DNA of 64,000 nt from contig BCHU01000002.1 in assembly GCA_001599715.1 (NCBI GenBank), positions 930,001 through 994,000 of the forward strand, given 5' to 3'. This document shows, one piece after another, positions 20,753 to 31,673 of this stretch. This DNA is from Phaeotremella fagi (taxonomy: Eukaryota > Basidiomycota > Tremellomycetes > Tremellales > Phaeotremellaceae). The notes beneath the pieces were generated by a model, which did not search any database, was not told the DNA's origin, and was given only the letters and a program-made list of their open reading frames with translations. The translations under genes were made by a program, and so were the position numbers. Within the stretch, counting starts at the first letter, position 1. Each line of letters opens with the position of its first letter.

Positions 20753-23700
20753 ATGCCATCATTCGTAGAAAGAGCGCCTGCTCAATCCGAATTTGTTTAC
20801 TTGTCTGATTCACCAACCCCATCTCCATCAGCGTCCCCTCAACCTCCTTCAAAATCATCAATAGAATATAACTCAACCCACAAATCCACATATCCCTCAA
20901 TCAACACTTCCATATCTCACACTCCCAATCCATTCCAGAGTCACACTCCAAAAGCTCTTCAAGCAACGTCTCATTTACAACCGCTTGTCAACTCGAGTGT
21001 CCCTAATCGATCAATCAACATGGATCAAATCCCCGATGATTTTTCCTTTGGTGCCAGTATCGCCAAACCCAAAAAGCCTTCCGCTTTGATGTCAGGATCA
21101 CAATCACAGTCACAGTCTCAAAGTACACCCAAATCGAAAAGTTCGTATAACTCTTACATCAAACCAGCCACTCCTGGAGCGTTCAAATCTCAAAACGAAA
21201 TTCGACCCCAACCTACTTTCTCTCAACATGTCAACCCTCAAAATAGAGATCCACCTGGATACAAAAATGGCTGGCCTGAGTACTTGGTCAAAAAGCCTCC
21301 TGCATCAATCGAACAGGCTCCTCCAAAACCAGTTGAGAATACTGATGAAAATCCTGGCGAAACTTTCAATCTCGATGACGCTAAACTCACCGCTGCCGAC
21401 TATGAAAGGGTTAGAGGTGATGCCGATTTGCATATGCAAGAGTTACTTTCTGGAGCTATAGGTGATGGAGAAGATGAATTGATCGATGAAGGGGAAAATA
21501 CTGTTGAAGGTTTTGCTGATGGTGTTAAACTCATGCCTCATCAAATCAGAGGTGTCCGTTGGATGAAAAAGAGAGAAGCAGGAAGATGTACTGGTGGAAT
21601 ACTAGCTGATGTAGGTTTTTGACTTCAGCAATCCAATGTTCCATAATAAAGCTCACGACTTTCAGGATATGGGTCTTGGAAAAACTGTTCAAACTCTGGC
21701 TAGGATTGTCGAAGGATTCAGAACTGATGCGCATAAGAAACAGGGCTACAAAGGCGGAACATTGTATGTTACTTATTGCGTATGTTTACATTGCTCACCA
21801 CCAATAGGATCATTGCTCCTCTGGCCGTCATGGAACAATGGGCTACCGAATGTCGAACTAAAACCCAGCCAGGTGTACTCAGCGTTACAACTCATCATGG
21901 TCAGAGTCGAACAAAGTGTTAGTGAAACGAATTCATTCTCCGTAAATCATTGAACTGACTTTAGCCACAGCTGGTAAAGCCCTCCAAAAGTTTGACGTTG
22001 TCATCACCACCTTCCAGATACTAGCATCTGAACATGCAGCTTTCGAAGCATCCTCTGCACCTGTTTCAGATTCAGATTCTGAATCCGGATTTGGCTCAAA
22101 GACTCTCAAGAAGAAAACGAAAAGCAAAGCTGGTCATGCTCTGTTCGACATCAAGTGGCTCCGAATCGTTATTGGTGGGTGCAATGATCATATGCAAGAA
22201 CTTTATATACTGATTAATCCCAAGATGAAGCCCAAAATATCAAGAATAGAAACACAAAGGCTGCTAAAGCTGCAGTTGCCTTGATAGCCAAGTACAGATG
22301 GTGTTTAACTGGGTGAGTTTTTCACAACTTCTCCTAGCCACAATACACTGTTACGATCAAGTAACCTGGCTTCAGTACCCCTATACAGGTCAGTCTTCAA
22401 AAGCTCGTTTGATTGAGTATACTGAATCGAAGAACAGAACAACGTGGACGAGCTTTACAGTTTGTTCAAGTTCCTTCGTGCAAAACCACTTGACGATTGG
22501 CCGGTTTGGAGAGAACGAATCTCGTCTCAAGTTAAGGATGGGAGAACCGCTATTGCCATGAAACGACTTCACGTTGTTTTGAAAGCTATCATGTTGCGTA
22601 GAACCAAGGATGCTACTATTGGTGAGTTTCCGAGATCAAAGTTGACGGCCTTTGCTTATCGACATCTTTAGATGGTAAACCTATTTTGAAACTTCCTGCT
22701 AGAACTGTTGAGATCGTTCAATGTCCATTTGACCTAGAGGAGAGAGAATTTTATAATGCTTTAGAGAAGAAGACTCAACTGACTTTTAACAAGGTATGTC
22801 TAAGTTTTTGACGGTCTGTGAATCATGCTGAGGGACTTAGTTTTTGAGAAGTGGAACTGCCATGGCGAACTACACATCGGTTTTAACTTTACTTCTCAGA
22901 ATGCGTCAAGGTGAGAATTGCGACATGAATAGTAGTTAGGAGACTGAATCTTGATTTCAGCTTGCGACCATCCTTCTTTGGTCACTGCATCTCTTCAGGT
23001 TGACAAGGAAGCTATCGATAATACAGCTGCCGAGGCCAAGACTGACGAACCTGATCAAGCTGATGAACTTGCCGATATGCTTGGTGGTTTGGGAGTTGAT
23101 AACGCCAAAACTTGCGAAATGTGTTTCACCAAGTAGGTCATCCCTCTCGCTTCATTGAGTCCCGCACTAAAACAAAGTTAGACTCGAAATCACCGCTACC
23201 AAATATTGTGTAGACTGCGAGGAAATCGCCAGAAAATCAAGAGCGGATTCGGTTGAAGCTCATGATGGTTTACCACCATCAAGTGCAAAGACTCGAATGC
23301 TTGTCAAGATACTGCAGGACATTGAAACGAGGAGTGCAAAGAAGGAGAAGACCATTGTATTTTCACAATTTACAAGTTTCCTCAATTTGATCGAACCATT
23401 CTTGAAGCATGCCGGTATCAAGTTTGTTAGATGTGAGTGATGGATTTGAGAGCATGGCCGAGTGAAAACTGATCAGAGTTAGATGATGGATCAATGCGAA
23501 ATGATAAGAGACAAGAAGCTCTGGAGAAGATCAAGAGTTCAACCTCGACTCGTGTCATCCTGATCTCCTTCAAATCGGGAAGCACAGGTAAGACATGTCG
23601 CTGAATGCGAAACTAACGACCAAATAGGTCTCAATTTGACTTGTTGCAACAACGTCGTGCTTATGGATCTCTGGTGGAACCCAGCGTAAGTCGCTAGGAA

Positions 23701-24148
23701 GCAATTTGAGCAATACTGATTTTTCTCAGACTGGAAGATCAAGCTTTCGATAGAGCCCATAGGTAGGTGCTCAAAAAATCTGCCTGAGTGACTTTCTAAC
23801 CTACTTCCTTACAGATTAGGGCAAAAATTAGATGTCAATATTTTCAAATTGACGATAGAAGAGACTGTTGAGGATCGTAAGTCTTATCTACAGCTGGATG
23901 TGAGCCGCACTGACTTGATCAACGATAGGTATTTTGAAAGTGAGTTGAGCAATTTGATTATTGGGTGTATATCTGATCCTGTTTCCAGCTTCAAGAAGCC
24001 AAGCGAGATCTTGCAAAAGCTGCGTTATCTGGTGAGGGAGTTAGAAATATGAAATTGACGATGAAGGATATTATGGGTAAGTTTTATGAGATGCAGATCT
24101 ATGGTTATAATGACTGAAATATTTGCAGCCCTTTTCTCCAGCAATTAA
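20753..24148 (+). CDS. Uls1/Ris1-type SNF2-family DNA-dependent ATPase
   Basis: This is a Swi2/Snf2 translocase of the Rad5/Rad16/Uls1 branch, acting on chromatin or sumoylated proteins. Eighteen exons join in frame to 850 aa: 20753-21610, 21666-21763, 21808-21917, 21965-22174, 22225-22312, 22376-22388, 22438-22621, 22672-22793, 22841-22910, 22961-23132, 23182-23432, 23483-23587, 23628-23685, 23730-23762, 23815-23876, 23929-23939, 23989-24076 and 24129-24148. Motifs in order are KLMPHQIRGVRWM, DDMGLGKTVQTLA, IIAPLAVMEQWATEC, IVIDEAQNIKN, LTGTPIQNNVDELYSL, IMLRRTK, KTIVFSQFTSFLNLIEPFL, SGSTGLNLTCCNNVVLMDLW and DRAHRLGQ. Between the helicase lobes only a compact CEMC...CVDC zinc motif stands where a full RING is usual. 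Exons of 13 and 11 nt are required to restore GTPIQ and DRILK. The head is a serine/proline-rich disordered region. Confidence 0.9.
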
Positions 24149-24264
24149 AACGCGTACAGATCCGCATTGTCTCCAACACCTACTTTCATGTAAATATTCA
24201 ATATTCTATTATGTATCAATTATGCAACGACCTTGTCCCTGTTTACCCTAACCTGTCCGATCAA

Positions 24265-27200
24265 TCAATCATCCAACCCACTTAGAATAACTTCAAGACC
24301 AGTCAAAACAGCCAAAGATTCACCGACTTCAATACAATCAATCATAACTTTGGCCATTTCACTCCAATACTGATCCAACCACTCTGGAGAATAATGTAAA
24401 GAAGTGGAAAGGAAAGAAAGAGAAGAATGGACTGGGGTCATCTCTTTCTTCGGATCTGGGTTATTCAAACCTAATCTAATCTCACGTAAGATAAGAGAAG
24501 GTAATTCAGCTATCAACGATGGTAAAGATTGAGGTTGTAAGATACCGAATGTCGTCATTATCTCCAACACTAACGCGCGTTCATCTGATATTCTGTAGGA
24601 AGGGGTCAAGGCTGATGAGAGTGTTTTGGTTACTAGCCAGTTGATGTGGGTTTGAGAGAGGGCACTGGATTTATCTCTCATCTCGGCTACTCGAGATTTC
24701 GAGATTGTTTTCGAAGTGTAGAAAGAGTTTTCTCGGTTTATCGCAGCTTTGGAATCCTTTTGAAAGTCAAGTTAGTTGTTATTCGTGTTTGGTGGGAAGT
24801 GACTTACTCTACTGATCACAGGCTAAGAAAGAATTACGTTTTTATTAGTCGTAGACTTGGACCTGATACTCCAAGACTCACATTCCTCTCAACAGTTCCT
24901 AAATGACCATAAATCCCCGAAACCAAAGCTTTCAAATCAGTTTCAAGTTTCGAACTCCGTCCTCCAAAAGTCGCATGAACAGTGATCAAGATATCATAAA
25001 CATCCAAACCTTCTTGAGGGACCGATAACAACCTCGAAATAGCGTTTAAAGCAGCGTGTTGAGAATCCTTCGGTATCTCTTGTGACATCTCCAGGAGACC
25101 TAGGGCAAGTTGGGATTGCTGGGCTGAACCCCATTCTTCGAATTTCGCTAGATTCGCTAAACCTTGGAAAATCAGACTGAGGGTGTTACCTTCGTTGGGC
25201 TTTTGTAAGCCAGAGAGAATCAGTTCTTTCACTGGTCCTACGTATTTCTTGTGTAGGCTCTTTGGTAAAGCTGGACTAAGATTTTTTGTTTCGTTTAAGT
25301 TAAAGCGTAAGGGGAGATTGTTGGACTTACAGTAAATTACTTATTATGCAGGCTTCGATGATCGCCCGAGTTGGTTCTACACTATGTAAAAAATCCATTA
25401 GACTTAATGATTGTCTGATGTGACTCCATGCTAGTGGTTGGACGATTGCTCGATGGACTGTGGTAAGATGGGTTAAAAGCTTCGCGGCGACTATCTGAAT
25501 CGATGGTTCGAGAGATTGATGAAGTGCTAGTAAGATCATACTGCAACTTCTTTCGTCTAGTGTACTTGCTAAAGCTGGATTTGAAAGGACGCTCAAAGCC
25601 ATATGAACGATTAGTGGATCTAAATGTGTATCGTTAGAGGAAGTCAGTGTGGTGAGAGTAGTTGACAATTACCATCAGCTAGGAGTAACTGTGCGACTCT
25701 GAATGTTATAGTTTGGACAATGTTGGGTGTAGCGATATGCGGTATGGTCGAGACCTGTAATGCAGCTACTACGATTTCTTTCCCTTTATCCTCATCCAGA
25801 CTCCATAGTACCAACCGTTGAGCGTTATGCGCCAGAGCTTTATCTTCATGAAACATAGTTGTCAGTAAGTCGCATTCTGGGGAACTGAAATGGTAGTTAC
25901 TGTTCAATGGGAAAGCAGTTAAAGCAGCCAGAACAGCTTGATGTCGTTCGATATCGTCTGAAATTAGTTTTACGTCAGAAATCAAATCGTGTGAGATGTT
26001 GAACACTTTTAGACTTACGTGCGGTTTTATGTCGACCAGTCTGGGCAAGTACTTGATCGATGATATCCGTTAAAACTTGATTTATCCTCATAGCTAATTT
26101 TGGAAGTAGAACCGCCATCATTTCCATCAAATAGATATCTTTGAGCAGAACGTCGGAAGACATTTTTAGGTAATCCGTCATGATATCTGTCGTGATTGGT
26201 CCCAACGCTGCCAGAAGTTTCCTCAACAGATATTGAGCGGCTTTTTGACTGTATCAAAATTTTTTTCAATTGGATGTTAGCATCGATCACACTTCAAAAG
26301 AAAAGGGAAAAAAAGATGTTGTAAAGTATCGGTGCGACTCACCATTCGTTTGTAGAGCTATGATGTAGATAATGTAAAGCCATAGCCCCGACACTAGGTA
26401 AAAACTCTTCAAACCTATATCAAAGCCCAACCAGCTAGCTTTAGTCTGATGTCACTGTATAACACGAAAAATCCTAAACCCACCTATCAAGAATAACAGC
26501 AGCAACGTCACCCAAACCCATCAACCCCACTGCTCTTTTCCTCTCGTCCACAGAAGAGATGAATTTAACCATATCCTTGATTTGGGTTCCAGAGACGAAA
26601 GCTGATGTGTTCCAAGTTGCCAAAACAGGTAGTGCACCGCATAAAGCGGCATGTTGATCTGGATTACACACTTTGAAACGTAAAGCCAGAATTCGGAAGA
26701 TTTCTTCTGCATCGCATGTCTTGGGATATTGGTTTATTAAATCCATTCTTAACAACTACAAGTGAATGTTAGTTCTGGGTTGAGGTTTGGTCTTTGATTT
26801 CCTGGCTTACCATTGGGGTATGTTGTAATAGGAAACAACACCATGTTAACCCATCCATGTTTCGGGTTCTTGGTGCTGGTTTGTCTTCGCATAATTTGAG
26901 TGATGAGGCTAGAAGTTCGTGGGTGGTGTGTAGGATTGTGCGACAGGATATCAATCTTTCACTGGGTGAGTACATTTGCATAGCACTGATCAAAGCTTCT
27001 TGAGCGACCGATTGACCCTGAGTCAAAAAGAGTAGGTCAGAGTTACTTCAAAAACAACAGAGAAAGCATGTCTGTACTCACCTCCTCTATTCCCGCGGCT
27101 ACTTCAACCTGATGGAGAAGAAGTGAAAGATGACTCTCGAATAAACTTGGGTTAGATCTCTTAACACCAAGAAGGATTGACATGGCGATGTTAACCGATT

Positions 27201-27892
27201 GTCTTCGTTTACCCAACAAACTGATTCGAAGCATCAGCAAGAGAAAAACAAAGGTTATATGGAGATCAGAAACAGCGGTACATACATATTTTCAACCTCC
27301 AAAGAAACAGCTTCATCGGTAGTTGTCGACATCGCCAACGCTTGACCGAGTAGCAGGGCAGCAGCCAAAGACATTTGATCACTTGCTTCTCTGTCGAATA
27401 GAATCGCTTTCAGTCTTTCACAGGTGTATACATGAATTTCACCTAATCCTTTAAGAGCTGGTGCATGGAAATCTAGAGTTTCGACGATTTTTGCTAAGAA
27501 TTCAATATGTCAGTCTTTTGAGTTGTAGGTTTTAACAGGTCATTTATCACTCACAGAAAGCTCTTATAGCGTTCAGAAGACCATTTTCTGTTCTTTCAGA
27601 CAGATAGCCTTCGAGGATTTGACGTTGTTGATCCCATTCCGTCGACGCTTCAGTGAATTTACTTGATCCTAACATCTATGGTATAAGACGGTCAGGTTTT
27701 CTACCTCTATACTTGTATAGATAGTTATCAGGAGTCGGAAACTCACTCCAAGAGATTGACGATCAAGAATCGCAGATACGTCTTTGAAATTGCTAAAACA
27801 TTCGTCAGCGCACTGTACGTTATATGGACGACGGGAACATACTTGTTGGTGTCTCTTAGAAATTCGACAACTCCCTCTGTAAACGATGGCAT
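24265..27892 (-). CDS. HEAT/ARM-like helical repeat protein, family not recognised
   Basis: I do not recognise this gene. It starts at 27892 (MPSFTEGVVEFLRD), is divided by about 14 short introns, and ends LTGLEVILSGLDD. The product is roughly 1,000 aa, almost entirely amphipathic helices of HEAT/ARM style: SLAAALLLGQALAM, QSVNIAMSILLGVKR, QHAALCGALPVLATW, RKRAVGLMGLGDVAAVIL, HQAVLAALTAFPL, LIVHMALSVLSNPALAS, QHAALNAISRLLSV and TLSLIFQGLANLAKF. No kinase, GTPase, signal peptide or membrane segment is evident. It is probably a scaffold or transport adaptor. It shares a 276-base divergent promoter with the Dap1 gene and converges on the SNF2 gene, with only 116 bases between the stop codons. 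Confidence 0.7.
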
Positions 27893-28168
27893 CTTGGGAA
27901 TGAAGTTTAAAGTTTGATATATCAGTTATGGGGAACGATTGAATTAAATATCTTTGATCTCTTCATGTATTCACGAAGGCTTGTGCAGTGTAATTAATCC
28001 TTTCACCCTAAAAACAAAGACAAGACAGACAAAGGTGTGAGTGTTGAATGGTGCAGTCAATGCCACACCAGTTCGGTGCCACTCTTGATTTCGGCATCTT
28101 CCACTGTAAAGACGTTATCACTGTTCCTCCTCGTTTCTCTGAACTTCACCAATCAACTCCACCATTGA
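27893..28168. promoter_or_regulatory. Divergent promoter with an overlapping upstream ORF
   Basis: This region lies between the HEAT-like gene (minus) and the Dap1 gene (plus). An ATG at 28048 opens a 66-codon frame that runs to 28248 and overlaps the Dap1 start in another frame. If the leader starts upstream of 28048 this uORF would compete with Dap1 translation. Confidence 0.4.
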
Positions 28169-28897
28169 ATGACCTGGTTCGAGACAATAACTTCAACTCC
28201 AGCTCTTATCGCTGGTGCAATCGGTGCTTCAGCTCTACTTTATACTAGAACTCAGAATCAACCTCAAGCTCAACAACCTGTTCAAACTCCAACTCCACCA
28301 TCAGCTGCAACTTCCACTCAGAACTCCAACGCCAAGATCGTAAGTCATTACCCGATACCTTGACACCAACGCAATCAATTAGGCCTCATCCATGTCGGTA
28401 ATGTCAGCTCCAGCAGCGGAGCTTGCTCCACCCAAAGTTAGTCTTTCAGAATACTAAAATACCACATACAGCCGTCACTAACTCAATTGAATTAGTCAGA
28501 TCCAATTTCCATAGCGGAACTTGCCAAACATGACGGATCAGATCCATCAAAACCTATCTACGTAGCTATCAAAGGTAGAGTCTACGATGTCAGTTCAAAA
28601 AAGGAAATGTATGGTAAAGGAGCTGGATATAATGTTTTCGCTGGAAAGGACGCCAGTAAAGGTCTAGGTGAGTTGGCAAATCGGTTTCGAAAGGATAGTA
28701 TATTGATCGACTTATTTTATCAAAGGAATGTCTTCTTTGGAATTGGCAGATGCTGTCCCAGATTATTCAGGTTTGAATGAAGCCCAACGAAAGACTCTGG
28801 ATCAATGGGATAGTTTCTTTGAGAAGGTTAGTGATGGCCGAAACCAAGCTGATTGACTTAGAGATACAACATTGTCGGAGTTGTCAAGAAGGACTGA
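28169..28897 (+). CDS. DAP1: Dap1/MAPR-family cytochrome b5-like haem protein
   Basis: Membrane-associated progesterone receptor-type proteins bind haem and support cytochrome P450 enzymes such as Erg11 in ergosterol synthesis. Exon 1 (28169-28339) encodes a short N-terminal membrane anchor (STPALIAGAIGASALLYT) and a P/Q/T-rich linker. A second exon adds about 20 residues. The remaining exons encode the b5-like fold: PISIAELAKHDGSDPSKPIY, VAIKGRVYDVSSKKEMYGKG, AGYNVFAGKDASKGLG and LADAVPDYSGLN, with the conserved tyrosines of the haem pocket (RVYDV, MYGKGAGYN). The last exon, RYNIVGVVKKD, follows FFEKRY as in the family. A lumenal or ER-facing membrane position is inferred. Confidence 0.88.
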
Positions 28898-29064
28898 GTG
28901 GACCTGGTCTCAGATTTTGTAGTATCCCTAATGCAACCCCCGAAATGTATCTTTGATACTGGAGAAAGGAGACCTCGTTTGTTCTAATTTGTTTTGTGTA
29001 AAATAAAATCCATTCTAACTCGTTTCACTTTCTTACATTTTCAACATCCATCATATCAAATAAG

Positions 29065-29452
29065 ATGTCGCAGCAATATTATTCCAATAATCCAGGTTAT
29101 CCTCCACAGAGCTACCAACAGAATGGATGGAACGGTCAGCAACCTGGATACAACGGTCAACAACCAGGATACAATTTTCAGTGAGTGGTTGTAGCGATAT
29201 CAAACGAGCTGGTGACTGAAAGATACTGTAGACAACAGGCTCAACCTGTACGTCAAACTAATTGTTACCCAAATTATCATTAACCTAATCGTCATACAGG
29301 TACCGCAACAACAAATGATTCCTCAACAACAAGACAGAGGTGGAGCAGGTGCTATGGCAGGAGGAGCAGCAGCTGGTGGTTTATGTTGTTGTTGTCTAGA
29401 ACTTTGTGCTTGTTGTGAATGTTTGGAATGTTGTGCTGAAGATGTTTTTTGA
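29065..29452 (+). CDS. CYSTM-type protein with Q/G/Y-rich head and polycysteine tail
   Basis: Three exons, 29065-29180, 29232-29247 (16 nt) and 29300-29452, give 94 aa. The head is rich in Y, Q, P, N and G with repeated GYNGQQPGYN units. The tail, GGAAAGGLCCCCLELCACCE followed by CLECC, has the cysteine-rich transmembrane module pattern of CYSTM proteins, small stress-related tail-anchored or palmitoylated membrane proteins. The 16-nt exon is needed: skipping it shifts the frame to an early stop. Membrane attachment and a stress role are family inference. Confidence 0.75.
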
Positions 29453-29531
29453 TACCGAAACCGAAATTAAATAGAAACAAATACATGCCTGAAATACCAA
29501 AAAATGCCATGATTAACCTACACCATGAAAT

Positions 29532-30304
29532 TCACTCTTCATCCTGTCCTTCAGATTGATGATCACCAGCGACTTCTTCGTCCTCAACCTCTTCCCCGTC
29601 ATCCATCTCGACATCATCCGTCGTTGCGTTCAAAGGTTTCCTTCCTGGTTTCCCTTTACCAGGTGCAGCAGTCGTAGGTTTCGCTTTACTTGCTCTGATT
29701 TTCAACATGGTCGCTCGATAAGCTAGTTATTTCATCAGCCAAAAAAATCATTTCCACAAGTAATCATGGTAACCCACCTTCTAGCTCTGCTTCTAGTAAT
29801 GGAACGAGAGCGTCTGCTGGACCGAAATCTAGCTCTGTTATAGCTTTCAAGACGTCTGACGCAGTGATTGATTTTCCAGATCTCGATATTGCTTGATCAT
29901 GAGCTCTGTGATTGATATAGGATCAGTGATAATCTCCATGATTCCCCTTCATAGAAATGACATACGCTGCAGCTGTGAACAAAGTATTATCAGCATAAAT
30001 TTCATCCCAGGCATCATCAATGAAACCGAAGACTCACTTAGATAATTGATGAAAACAGTTGATCCCCTCAGTAAAGCCAAAACAACGTCCTGCTGCATTT
30101 TAACATTATCCGGTATCTGGAATGATTCACGATCAATCAATCTAGACCACCTCACTTCTTCAGATAAGAACTTACAGATCCTTTCGCCAGCTTCGTTAAC
30201 GTCGTCTTTGGTAATTCAAATTCCCCTATCCCGATAGAATTGGCTTTTTGTTGGAGGCCTGCTGGTGAATTCGAAAAATCTGGTGGTACAGTTTTGGGAG
30301 GCAT
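29532..30304 (-). CDS. DPB4: Dpb4/POLE3-type histone-fold subunit
   Basis: This is a small histone-fold protein of DNA polymerase epsilon and of CHRAC-type chromatin remodellers, pairing with a Dpb3/POLE4-like partner. From the ATG at 30304 it reads FELPKTTLTKLAKG, then SIPDNVKMQQDVVLALLRGS, TVFINYLTAAAHDQAISRSG, and KSITASDVLKAITELDFG, which is the NF-YB-like fold. The LTAAAHD segment depends on a 7-nt exon at 29966-29972 between two introns. A basic linker (APGKGKPGRKPL) and an acidic tail (DGEEVEDEEVAGD...) follow, as in POLE3 proteins. It is only 79 bases from the stop of the CYSTM gene (convergent). Confidence 0.88.
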
Positions 30305-30777
30305 TTTGGTGATGGTTTTGGCTGGATGGTTTGTGATTGATTATTGGGTGTTCCACTGATGAGGTATTTGATGGGAAATGACTCGACGTGGTCTAGATAT
30401 TGTACGGAGAATGGATATGTAAAAAGGAATTGTAACAGTTGGTTGAATGGATGGAAGTTGTAACTCCTCAAAATGAAAATGTTTGACGCGTTATAACGCG
30501 CCCATCAACAATTCATTACTGCAACCTCAAATTAATTCTCAGCATTCATATTCATGTTCAGGCAACGAGCAGGGGACAGGGTATGGGACGAGATGAGACG
30601 ACCAAGCAAGGCAAGTAGAGCAAGGAAGTTGAACAACTCAGAACTCTTGATTTGACAACAAATAAGCAAAATGCTGGAGATCGTGGTTTCAAGACGTTTA
30701 CGCAGGCGGGTACAGGGTAAATGATCTTGTTCAACCAAAATGATTAGATATACATGCAGTAACATTTCTTATTTCTT
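30305..30777. promoter_or_regulatory. Intergenic region: Yos1 3' end and Dpb4 promoter
   Basis: This is 473 bases between two minus-strand genes. No gene is supported; it is AT-rich with short ORFs only. Confidence 0.4.
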
Positions 30778-31404
30778 TCATCCCAAAGCTATCTCGTAGA
30801 TAATTCTACAGAAAAAAGGGGAAAAAAAGACATATCAGCTTGGACTTTATGATCTCAACGCCGTGTCGTAACTCACATGACAGTATTGGCGATGATCAGA
30901 GGTACTAGAGATAGAAGCGTCAGCTTTTTGCACTAATCAATGAACAACGAATTAATTTACTTCTCATTAACGTCCTCACTGCACCTATCAGGTTGACTAA
31001 TTTAGCTTTAACACCTAATCCCTCTTGACCGTCAAAACCTCCGTCGTACATGTTGGGATTTGGTGGGACATGACCGAATCCAGCGTTGGCGTTAGTTGGG
31101 GCTCGGTTTGACCATCCGACTATCATGCGTGAATGATCGAGTCAAAGTTGATTTGGGTGAAGATAGAGACGAGTGATTGAATTGTATATTGATTTGACAT
31201 ATTGTAATAACAGATAGGAGATTCATCGTTAGATTGGGATAAATGATTGAAATGGAAATCATCAATCAGCACTCCATCCTCCTACAGATATATTGATAAC
31301 CATGACTCACTCTTGGCTAAGAACCTATCCTCTGATAAAATAGCGACAGCGTTCAGTAGTAGGAGAGAAACGTATATGAAAGTTCCGAAAAAAAAGAATG
31401 CCAT
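30778..31404 (-). CDS. YOS1: Yos1/IER3IP1, ER-to-Golgi transport membrane protein
   Basis: This is a small two-span membrane protein that works with Yip1-Yif1 in COPII vesicle transport. It starts at 31404 with MAFFFFGTFIYVSLLLLNAV followed by AILSEDRFLAKIGW, and is split by three introns. It continues KAKLVNLIGAVRTLMRIPLI and ends TVIIIYEIALG. The hallmarks 'lLlLNA.AiLsE.RFL..iGw' and 'k..lv.LI.avRtlmRiPLi..N...i.ye..lG' match Yos1. A family-atypical insert of about 25 residues rich in N, P and G (ANAGFGHVPPNPN) sits between the two membrane segments. Confidence 0.93.
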
Positions 31405-31673
31405 GGTGATATTTGGTGTGAATAATTACGATCTGATTTGATGTGGGTTGATCCAGTAGTCTTTATGGATACAGATTGATATATATATCTCGATGCTATG
31501 TGGTTTGATAGTTTTGGTGTCCTTCTCTTCGTTTGAAGGTTGGAATGTATGCAGTGGTTGAAGAAGGTGCAAGATTCAAAGTGCGATTAGTGACGGGGTA
31601 CGTGGCATCTCACAGTAATGTTACAAGTGGCAAATCATGGTACATCTCCTATCAACTACAATAAATGCTCATT

